The notes under the pieces are model-generated. The model was not told the DNA's origin and searched no databases. It worked only from the letters and a program-made list of their open reading frames with translations. A DNA stretch of 64,000 nucleotides from Luidia sarsii (Eukaryota; Echinodermata; Asteroidea; Paxillosida; Luidiidae): assembly GCA_949987565.1 (NCBI GenBank), contig OX465102.1, positions 25,946,003-26,010,002 of the forward strand, in the 5' to 3' direction. A program made the position numbers and the translations under genes. Below, in pieces: positions 38,885-48,625 of this stretch. Position 1 is the first letter of the stretch; each line of letters starts with the position of its first letter.

Positions 38885-40745
38885 CAATAAGTACCTTATT
38901 ACGTATCACTCGTAAGGGTGCGGATCAAAATGCTCAATGAATACATTATTACGTATCACTCGTAGGGCGTACAGCTCCAAATGCTCAATGAGTACCTTAT
39001 TACGTATCACTCGTTGGGCGGGCATCTCAAAATGTTAAATGAGTACCTTATTACGTATCACTCGTAGGGCGTGCAGCTCCAAACGCTCAATAAGTACCTT
39101 CTTACGTAAAACTCGGAGGGCGGGCATCTCAAAATGCTCAATAAGTACCTTATTACGTATCACTCGTATAGGGCGTACAGATCAAAATGCTCAATGAGTG
39201 CCTTAGTACGTATCACTTGTAGGGCGTGCAGCTCAAAATGCTCAATGAGTACCTTTTTACGTATCACTCGTAGGGCGTACAGCTCAAAATGCTCAATGAG
39301 TGCCTTTTTACGTATCACTCGTAGGGCGTGCATCTCAAAATGCTCAATGAGTACGTTATTACGTATCACTCGTAGGGCGTACAGCTCAAAATGCTCAATG
39401 AGTGCCTTATTACGTATCACTCGTTGGGCGGGCATCTCAAAATGCTCAATGAGTACCTTATTACTTATCACTCGTAGGGCGTGCATCTCAAAATGTTAAA
39501 TGAGTACCTTATTACGTATCACTCGTAGGGCGTGCAGCTCCAAACGCTCAATAAGTACCTTCTTACGTATCACTCGTAGGGCGGGCATCTCAAAATGCTC
39601 AATAAGTACCTTAGTACTTATCACTTGTAGGGCGTGCAGCTCAAAATGCTGAACAAGTACCTTTTTACGTATCACTCGTAGGGCGTACAGCTGAAAATGC
39701 TCAATGAGTACCTTATTACTTATCACGCGTAGGGCGTACAGCTCAAAGTGCTCAATGAGTGCCTTATTACGTATCACTCGTAGGGCGTACAGCTCAAAAT
39801 GCTCAATGAGTACCTTATTACGTATCACTCGTAGGGCGTACAGATCAAAATGCTCGATGAGTACCTTATTACTTATCACTCGTATGGCGTACAGCTCCAA
39901 ATGCTCAATGAGTACCTTATTACGTATCACTCGTATAGGGCGTACAGATCAAAATGCTCAATGAGTACCTTATTACGTATCACTCGTAGGGCGTACAGAT
40001 CAAAATGCTCGATGAGTACCTTATTACTTATCACTCGTATGGCGTACAGCTCCAAATGCTCAATGAGTACCTTATTACGTATCACTCGTATAGGGCGTAC
40101 AGCTCCAAATGTTAAATGAGTACCTTATTACGTATCACTCGTAAGGCGTGCAGCTCAAAATGCTCAATGAGTACCTTATTACGTATCACTCGTATAGGGC
40201 GTGCAGCTCAAAATGCTCAATGAGTACCTTATTACGTATCACTCGTATAGGGCGTACAGCTCCAAATGCTCAATGAGTACCTTATTACGTATCACTCGTA
40301 TAGGGCGTGCAGCTCAAAATGCTCAATGAGTACCTTATTACGTATCACTCGTATAGGGCGTACAGCTCCAAATGCTCAATGAGTACCTTATTACCTATCA
40401 CTCGTATAGGGCGTACAGATCAAAATGCTCAATGAGTACCTTATTACGTATCACTCGTATAGGGCGTACAGATCAAAATGCTCAATGAGTACCTTATTAC
40501 GTATCACTCGTAAGGCGTGCAGCTCCAAACGCTTAATGATTGCCTTATGCGTGTCACTTGTAGGTGTGAAGCTCAACACGCTAAATAGTGCTTTATTACG
40601 TATCACTCGTAGGGCGTGCAGCTCCAAACGCCCACTGAGACCCTAATTGTTTATCACTCTTAGGGTGTACATCATCCCCAAACGCACAATAGGTACCATA
40701 ATAACTCTTAGGGCGTGCAGCTACAAACGCTCAATGAGTACCTCG
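38885..40745. repeat. 51/53-bp minisatellite, about 36 copies
   Basis: The unit holds GCTCAATGAGTACCTTATTA, CGTATCACTCGTAGGGCG and TACAGCTCAAAAT. Units are 51 bp, or 53 bp where TA is inserted (CGTATAGGGCG). The 53-bp form clusters in the right half. Because 51 is a multiple of three, both strands stay open for long stretches: a 17-residue repeat with MSTLLRITRRAY on plus and VIRNKVLIEHFELYALR on minus. The TA insertions switch frame. Repeats at the right edge (40,545-40,745) are degraded, as at an array end. Confidence 0.9.
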
Positions 40746-41959
40746 ACTAAATTCGGCAAGCATCCACCCTTCCATCTGCGAGCTCGCGTAAAAGGCACTG
40801 GTTAAAGAAGATATGGTCTCGATCGGCCAAAACGTCAGAGACAAACGAGTAGGTATAATTCGTACATGCTCTCCCTTTTTCCCGGGGGATTGCATAGCTC
40901 TTCTTTCCTAGCCATCACAAAATGGTCGAGAGTTGCTACCACTTGGTCCTCTTTCGTTCAGTGAAAGCTGCCTGACATGAGAATCAAACTCTTCCGTCCA
41001 TTCAACCCGAGTCAGGTGACCAGATCTCTCAGGCGGCCCACAAAATCTTAGTTATCTTCAGCCTTGGAGCCCTGGTAAACTTTATACCCTGAAATGCCTT
41101 TGCGATTGTCTGTGCAAGGGCCACGTTCGACTTGGAAATAATATCCGCCAGTCCTTCCTGCATTAACATAACTTCTATTTCTTATCCGTAAAAACACTTC
41201 CATGCTTTAAGTTGGAATAAGCTTTATATTGTATGGTAATTACGAAAAACTCAATATAATGTTAACATGAGCTCAATGGTAAGCAAGTATTCACAAAAAA
41301 TAGTATGTCTCCAAAATAACATGTCAGCTATTATACAGTGAAAAAAATCCAATCCAACAAATTAATTATACCTCATTAATTACCAGAGTTAATGACCACT
41401 CCATTGAAGGAAAGTGTCAATGATCCTGTTTAGGACGCCACACTTGAAAAGGCACGACTATAAAGAGGCACCACTGTTTTGGCAGACAGATCCCCTATAT
41501 TGAACGTATTTCAGAGATGCCAACTTTTGAAAATGTAATTTTGTCAAACGATATTGAATTACTCCTGCAGCACACAGCTGCAGTAACAATTGGGGTGAGT
41601 TAATGGTTGACTTAATGACTTTCCAATGCTTCTCACGCAGTGTATTCATATCAAATTACCGAATACCAGCGGAACACTTCGATCGCGCGCAATGCACCGG
41701 GCTATTTCTGGCGATGGGCCAGTTTTCTTTACATCATGTTGTCGAGTAGGCCTACATTGATGCTGTTTTGTTTCCTGAAGTCGGAAATCGTAAAACTCTT
41801 AGCCTGGATCGTACAATCGTAAAAATAAAGAAGAGACAAACCGAATCGGAAAATAGGCTATTGCGCCTAAATCAGACAAGTTTGTAACTATGGTATCAAC
41901 AGCAAAGAAAAAATGCTGGTCGGTGGTTTTTTATCTCCTTCACAGTCAATCCTCAATAA
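40746..41959. other. Spacer between minisatellite and gene E flank, nothing found
   Basis: Moderately AT-rich sequence without convincing open frames, repeats or RNA signals. Short frames at 41,640-41,822 and 41,890-42,078 overlap nothing conserved. Confidence 0.4.
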
Positions 41960-42783
41960 TTGTTCTTGATGAATTGGTTCTTAAAACAGTTGGACTCAAC
42001 CAGACCGGGATCATATTATATGGCTGTACATGTGAACTCTATGTAAAATCCTTCAGTACACATAAACGCTTCCTTTGAGCTTAAAAGACGGGCGTGGCAG
42101 AAACATTGAACGAAACTGCTTTAATTTAGTCTTCGGAGAACGAGTCCTGATAAACAAAATGTTTGGCTCTGTGGCGAATCAGAAGAAATTATCTCCAATG
42201 CCGAAGGCCTAAATGATCAAAATGATACTGATCTCAACAAAAATTTCCGAGGGGACTGACGTTAAGAAACCTGATCTGAAGGCCTCTGAAATGGGTCCTA
42301 CCATATGATTGGAACGTGAAGCCCCCTACAGTATGTCAAGGGGTTTATACCCAAAAGACTTAATAAATGGGGCGGTACCGCAATAACCTTTGACATAATA
42401 TCAATACTGACCAATCAGTACCTCCTGATGCAAAGTGTAGATGACCCGAGGTAGCATCATACAGTTGGTGCCTAAGAATTATATACTTCTTAACCATAGA
42501 GTTCGTGCACCGCCCAATTAACATATTTTTGTGACCACTGAACGGAAACAAGCTCAATGCCTATAGAAAATGATACTGGGCTTCATAATAACACTCTGTG
42601 ATCCCTATATTGCCGGCGTGCACCGTGGGACGACATATTTGGCATATGTTAATCCTGCACGATAACTTTGTCAATGAATAGCTTCGCGTCAAAAAGTGCA
42701 CAAAAACAAGCGAGGCATTGCATCTGTGAGCTATACCGTCGCAAACCCACAAGTACGGCAAAAGTTAATCCAAAAACTGCAGC
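41960..42783. repeat. Upstream arm shared by genes D and E (E side)
   Basis: Five-prime flank of gene E. The inner 400 bp (about 42,360-42,783) aligns in reverse with the flank next to exon 1 in all tandem copies. The outer part (41,960-42,360) aligns only with 33,986-34,470 next to gene D. It also keeps a short stretch, about 42,430-42,450, that is present in units 1-3 but lost in D. Confidence 0.7.
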
Positions 42784-45700
42784 ATGGAGAACCGTCGCGG
42801 TGCTTCCAGCGAGTTCGATCTGCGGGGATGCTTCACCGTGCTCCTTATGTTCATGTTAGCCTGCATCTGGGCAGGTCTGGACAAGTCACTCGGGGTCTTG
42901 CTGCCGACTCTGAGAGAGCAATTCGCCACCAATACGTGGATGATAGGACTCATGTCCTCGGCCTTCGCCATGACGGCAGACCTAGTGGGTGAGTTGTTAT
43001 GGGTGACCGGTGCACTAAATGTACTCGACATTTACAATACGATGCGTGTATGAACATCTTGGTACCCAATTGGTCATCAACCACTTTGTCTCTTGCCTCG
43101 GGGATAGAATTGTAACTTTATACGACTTGGTTTTTAACGCCTGGCCTTGACTTCCGTCATTTTAAGTGACCAAATGTCTCGGTATTCTCGTTGAAAAAAT
43201 GCTTGGTTTTATTTTAAGGATGTCAAAATCAAGAGCAGAAATGAAACGCTGGCTGAGAGAAATTGTTATTGAATATCAATATATCCCATTCTGGTGTTGC
43301 GGCATGAGCCATAATCATTATTATCAAACAATTATCTGCCACCGGACGAACGGATCTGGGAGCCCCGTAATTTCCATCGTGGACAAGTATTAAAGGGCGT
43401 GGCACCGATTCCCGTGTTCCTTTCTTCGAACACCATGCACCCGAGACGAAAGGACCGCCATACAGCCGCATGCCGGAGTATTGTTGGGTCGGCGTACGGT
43501 GGCGTGCCCTTCGTCGCTTTGCGATGTCTGCAGGCAACGTCCGTCATCCCGACGCTCTCGGACTTCTCTGCGGACTTGGCTCAGTGCCGACTTGACGGCA
43601 TGGGAGACCTTCCTACTTATAGAGGGAAAGCAACCGGTACCTACATCCGTCCTTCCCAGGGATCTGGCCGCTTCAATGACCTGTACCGTGGACAATGAAT
43701 AAGTTTTGTGTACCTTTTTCCCGATAACTTGATTTCAACCTCTTGCGCAGTATTTCGTAATATTTACGATGTTTATTCCATTCCAATTCAGGTATCATCG
43801 TTCTCCCGTTAGAAAATCTTTTGGATAGCCGAGTCCTGCTAATCGCCGCTGCGTTCTCACTAGGAGTCGGCATGCTATGTATTCCTCTGGCTCCAAACAT
43901 TATTTACATCTTTATCTTTCTCACAGCTTTCGTTGGTAAGTTTAGAATTGTACTTTATATTGCACAGTTTACATTAGCCATACAGGCCCCACCTAGTATA
44001 GTATTTTAGAGACCAGCTGGCATTCTTCAAGGACAGAACAAGTTGTATTTTGTCTACTGATCAGCTGGTAGGGAAAAAATGGCGCCAAATATTCAAATCA
44101 AGAAAAGTGATCTTTTAGTGTTGGGATGAAATAAACACATTAATTTGACTTGGGCTGAGATAATGGTATTTTATTGTTATACAAGTGTATCGTACGGAGC
44201 TGTGCTACCCTAGTTGAAAGGTGGAGCGCTGGAAAAGTGATGTGTCTCGGATGAAGGTAGCAGGAGAAATGAGAAATAGTCATAGTAGAAAGAATTAACA
44301 AATGTTGAGGAACAAACAAGTCAGGGTAGAATTTCCATAAATGAACGATGAATCATAGTCAGGAGTACAACACTGGACAGAGCACTGACCACTCAGGGTC
44401 ATTGGTCAGCCTCACTGGTGTAAAACAATGCATGCAAGTAATTGCTTGAGGCTGTACATGTAGGTCCAGAAAGTAGTGAGGAACAATTCTAAGAAAAGGT
44501 GCATGTGGAAAAACAAAGGTGCATGTACTATATGGAAATAAGGCTATAGCTGTATTGATCCACAAATTGAATATCATTCATAAAAAAAACAATGATTCAT
44601 TTTTTATTTTATAACTCACTTTAAAGAAGGTGAAATTCTAAAAACGAAATGCATTGTGCAACAATTATTTCGTGTTCTTAAAGGTTTCACTGATACATTA
44701 GTCTCAGCATGAGACCTCTGGTTTAGCGTACCGAAACCAGGGTATGCAAAACCACAGGTCTGTAGTTCAGATCCCGTTCCCGTCAAAGTTTTCTTCCCCA
44801 TTTGTGTCAATTTTTAAAATGCTGTAGTGATATTAAGTACAAGTTCTCTTCTACAGGGCAGTCGATTATGATGCGTGTTATTTAGGTTCAGAATCTGTTG
44901 TCTGTTAACAGGTCCTGGAGTTGGCATCATCGCTGTTCTGAGCAAAGTTTACATCGGGCGTCACTTCTCTAAGCACTACGCTCTGGCGTGTGGGATCGGC
45001 CATACTGGGCCCGTTCTTGCCCTACTCGCCTTTGCACCGCTGACGCAACTATTCCAGGATACCTACGGTTGGAGAGGAGCCATGCTCCTGATAGGAGCTA
45101 TCTGCTCTCATATTGTCGTTTCTGCACTTCTTGTCAAAGTGCCCAAACCGCAGTACAACTATGTGCTGGCTCAGCGTGATGACGTCACAGGCAGCGGTGA
45201 CGATGTGCCCGATCCCTCGTCTTTGAAGACGTCATGCGTCCGTCTGTTCGACGCAGTGGATTTCAGGTTGCTCTTCGAGTTCAAATTCCTCGTGATACTT
45301 GTATCCACTTTCGGGTGCTTCCTCACCTATAATTCCTGGATCATATACTACATTCCTCACCTTGAAGTCAAGGGCATCTCCCCACAAGTAGCCACCGGGC
45401 TTTGTTCGTCAGCTGCGGTCGGGTACCTCTTTGGCACCGGCATCTGGGTGCCTGCTATCGACAGGGGCATACTGACATGTTCGTTGGCGATCATAATAAC
45501 CGATGTGTCTTTAACCGTTGTCTTCATTGTTGATCCTTGGGTGGACCAAGTAGCAGGTCAAGCCATCATCACATTTTTCGCCAGCATGGGCATGTCGGCC
45601 CAGTGCACTCTCAACGATGTCCTGACAAAAGATCTCTTCGGAGTGGACAGACTCACCAGTGTTTTTGGGATGCTGAGGTTCTTGAATTTCATACCAGCAA

Positions 45701-46367
45701 TTCTCTCCGGCTTTTTCCCAGGTGAGCCCATTTTAATCTTCGAAAAGAAGAAAGATTCAGAAAGAAATTATAAACCTTAAATGGGTGTCCGTTTAGTGGA
45801 CAAGATAACGTTCACTCAATTGTACCAGCACAACGGTTACAAAAAAATTCCGTCCGTTTATTGTGATACCGAAGGGCTTGTGGCATGACAATCAATTTAG
45901 CAGACAATAATGTGGTTGCGTCTACCTTTCGCCCCATCCCATGGCAGCATGCTTCACTAGATAGGATCGAGTCCCTGCTAAGAGTTAGATGACTCCATGA
46001 GGTGGTACAGCAACCTGCAGGATAAATCAGAGGCTCGGATGCAAATCCCGGTCCAGTCAAATGGTCGTGGCTCTTTCAAGATGGAACATTCATTCATTTT
46101 CATTTCTTTATCTAAACGTGCCAGAAAGTGGCTCTATAAATAAAAAGAAATCAATCGGAAAACCACCATGAGACCTCGGTAAATGTTTGCTCAAAAGTAC
46201 CTGTTTTTTATCACCTTTTCTGTCTTATTGGTTTCCTACCTTTTGTCAATCCAGGATGGATCTACGACGCCACCGGTAGCTATGACTGGGCGTTCATCGT
46301 GTTTGGCCTGATACCCACCGTAACTGCGCTTCCGTTGATCGCTGGAAAAGCCCTGAAGATATTTTAG
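42784..46367 (+). CDS. SLC16-like MFS transporter, gene E (423 aa, inverted copy)
   Basis: Exons: 42784-42988, 43792-43935, 44912-45721, 46255-46367 (TAG at 46365-46367). Donors GTGAGT, GTAAGT and GTGAGC and acceptors TTCAG, AACAG and CCAG give three phase-1 introns of 803, 976 and 533 bp. The joined frame encodes 423 residues. E is the most diverged copy: it begins MENRRGASSEF rather than MDSRRVASSEF, has LACIWAGLDKS in TM1, PLAPNIIYIF in TM3-4, WVPAID after TM8 and ASMGMSAQCTL in TM10. Intact frame and splice sites after non-coding divergence of roughly a tenth suggest selection to keep it functional. It is transcribed away from gene D across a 9.1-kb head-to-head gap. Confidence 0.9.
43340..43690 (+). 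other. GC-rich conserved island in intron 1 of the transporter
   Basis: A GC-rich block lies inside intron 1 of every copy, in gene orientation: 1075-650 in A, 11,780-11,360 in B, 22,655-22,240 in C, 33,150-32,730 in D, and here in E. Between A and E its core (from GATTCCCGTG to GACGGCATGG) differs at about 6 of 205 positions, whereas the adjoining intron differs at around one in ten. One frame is open for 87-99 codons in several copies, but the A-E changes are mostly non-synonymous in it, and its edges lack good splice sites. It could be an enhancer, a non-coding RNA or the remnant of a captured exon. Confidence 0.5.
44700..44825 (+). mobile_element. tRNA-derived SINE remnant in intron 2 of gene E
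   Basis: CAGGTCTGTAGTTCAGATCC followed by CGTTCCCGTCAAAG resembles the B-box region and following sequence of the SINE family seen in intron 3 and at 58-61 kb, here degraded. It is absent from intron 2 of the tandem copies. Confidence 0.4.
45960..46090 (+). mobile_element. tRNA-derived SINE remnant in intron 3 of gene E
   Basis: Equivalent of the intron-3 remnant in the tandem copies, with the B box degraded to CTCGGATGCAAATCCCGG and the same following TCCAGTCAAA. Its presence in the inverted copy dates the insertion before the D-E inversion. Confidence 0.5.
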
Positions 46368-46415
46368 GACAATTATTTTAAAGATGTCAGAAATTGAGCA
46401 CCGCACATTATGTGT

Positions 46416-47640
46416 CCATACTTAAACATTGGCGCGCATCCTGTATAATAGGAAAGGTAAAACCTATAGGTCTTTAGAGCGTCGGGTATTATTAGGCTAG
46501 ATGCCCAACATTTTCCCATATGGTCAGCGAGACAGTCTTCTGATTAATAATGAAATAATACACAAAGCAACATGGATGTGGCCATTATTTGGTGCCATTG
46601 GTAGAGCTGTGCTCTGTTTCTGCATAATGTCTGACAGCTGCACCCATGTACGCCTGCCAAAAATATAATTCATATATTAATTCATTTATTTGTAGATCGG
46701 TATGATGGTTTGTTTGTTAACTAGGTAATCAGATGGTCGGTTGGTTTGTTGGTTGGTTTAGTGGTTGGCTGGTTGATTGGTGGATGGGCTTCCATCTGTG
46801 CTATGTGTGCTATCTTACATATCATTTAAGTGCCCTTCAGACATTCTAAAGAGCCACTAAAACCAGTTTGCAGTTTTAGATAAATATATATGAAGTTTAC
46901 GTCGAGGAGAATGTAGATCAATGAGGGTTTGTGTCGAGCGGGGCAAACCCTCAATGGTTGCAGTTTCCTATTAGTTGTAGTTTCAGATAGATTTCATTGT
47001 CTTTTAATGGAGTTGAAGATGAATAAAAAAGAGAACAACTTGCATTGTTATTAAAATTCTATTGAAAGTCAGCCCAGCCAGAAGTTTGACTCCCTGCGCG
47101 ACAAAATAATCAGATATGGTATGCTAATGTATGCATGTGACCTCTGTGACGTCATGGTGTGGATTAGCAGCCAGCTGAGCGTTGATGATTATGCAAGCAC
47201 TGATCCGATGGCCGAATTTGCAGCCTTTTTCTTGTTTTTTTTTCTGTGTCTCATTTCCTCATTTCAACAACGATGTCGGCTTTATTTATTTAGTGAAGTA
47301 TGCAGTACTATGCCGTGGACGTGTTTTGTAGGCGGTACATGTACATCACATGTACATGTAATCAACTCACGTATGCCCACTGAGGTGATGATACCAGATA
47401 CCACAATCATTTACTGCGTGTTATCGAATGACTACACGGAAGCAGGCCTCTAAATGTTATTATTATTATTATTTATATTACAGTATACTATTACTATATA
47501 CTATTACTGCATCGCGACCACTAAATAGTTTGGATTCTCGCTTCATGACTTTTTGAAGCAAGGGAGAGTACAATAACCAGATACAGGTACTTACAAGGCG
47601 GTTACTAAACTGAATTTTTAGTCAGAACTAATTATGTTTT
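46416..47640. other. Region 3' of gene E, no gene found
   Basis: Homology with the 3' flank of the tandem genes stops about 50 bp after the stop codon of gene E. Beyond lie a GGTT-rich simple repeat (46,736-46,785), a TTA microsatellite (47,457-47,475) and a degraded copy of a spacer repeat near 47,505. A 110-codon plus frame at 47,121-47,453 has no recognisable domain and ends in low-complexity sequence. Confidence 0.45.
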
Positions 47641-47659
47641 TCTGGTGAGGCATTGTCTT

Positions 47660-48400
47660 ATTCATAGCGAAATTTACTGGCTTCTAGTAAACGCCGGTGT
47701 ACCCCAGGGCACTCGACCTGGCCCAGTCATTTTCATGTCATTGGTCAATGATGTTGCAAATTGGCAGTATGTTGATGACCTCACGCTGGTAGAATGCCTA
47801 AACAAAGGCCACATACAAGAGGTATCCATCATTGGTCATCGGCCAATCTCATGAAACTAAATCCGAGTAAATGCACTGCCATGACTGTAAGCTTTTTAAG
47901 TAAACGGCATAGACTTCAACAACTCCACACATCGGACAATGAAATGACAAGGAAAACACATCCCACAGCATCCTAGGTGTCATAGTGCAGGCAGACCTTA
48001 AAATGGGATGCCCACGTCCAGAATATGATATCTCAGGCCAACAAAAAACTGTACATCTTAAATACACAAAAGCGGTTTTATTTACCTGTAAATGATCTAC
48101 CTTTGGTATATATATTAGGCCTTGTTAGAATATGCCATACCAGTATGGAATTTTAGCCTACATTGAAACATGTAAAAGCTCTGGAGAATTTCCAGAAGAG
48201 GTTTGTAGAATTATCCTTGGCAATGCTTACAAATGTTACGATGATGCACTTGTTTCTTGTGGCTTAATAACTCTCAGTCAGAGACGAAATCAGCTCTGTA
48301 TTAAGTTTGGTAAGTCTTTACTCACTTCAAAACATTTCAGTACTCTGACTCGTTATCAGTCAGTTAAGAAATTCTTCAATCGTAACAGTTAATTTTTGTC
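47660..48400 (+). pseudogene. Decayed CR1-type reverse transcriptase
   Basis: Broken frames in order: NAGVPQGTRPGPVIFMSLVN and WQYVDDLTLVE (reverse transcriptase motifs, the latter with the YVDD catalytic centre), then LMKLNPSKC, then SILGVIVQADLK and WDAHVQNMISQANKKLYIL after a frameshift, then LEYAIPVWN and RRIILGNAYKCYDDAL-like sequence near the end. This is the C-terminal half of a non-LTR retrotransposon ORF2 with several frameshifts and stops. It is not the same subfamily as the insertion at 27-28 kb. Confidence 0.75.
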
Positions 48401-48499
48401 GTACAAGGAGATACAGCCCTCTTGTAGGATTAATTTAGTTGCTCAATAGTGTGTCTGACTAAACGTATCTATCTAAATGTAAAATTATTTTGTGTTTCG

Positions 48500-48625
48500 A
48501 CCCTCCTTCCTCCTCATTCCGACCCCCTCTCCTCCATGACCCCCTACCCCGACCCCCTTTTCCCCCTCCATCCCCTCTTGACCCCTTCTTGGTCACACCC
48601 AATATTTCTGTGCATCTCTCACTCT
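48500..48625. repeat. Pyrimidine-rich tract
   Basis: CCTCC/ACCCC-rich low-complexity sequence of about 125 bp on the plus strand. The open frames across it are compositional. Confidence 0.7.

Noticed and set aside
39134..39930. Long frames of 17-residue repeats on both strands
   Set aside because: Explained by the 51-bp minisatellite; TA insertions break the frame repeatedly and no start context or neighbouring exon is present.
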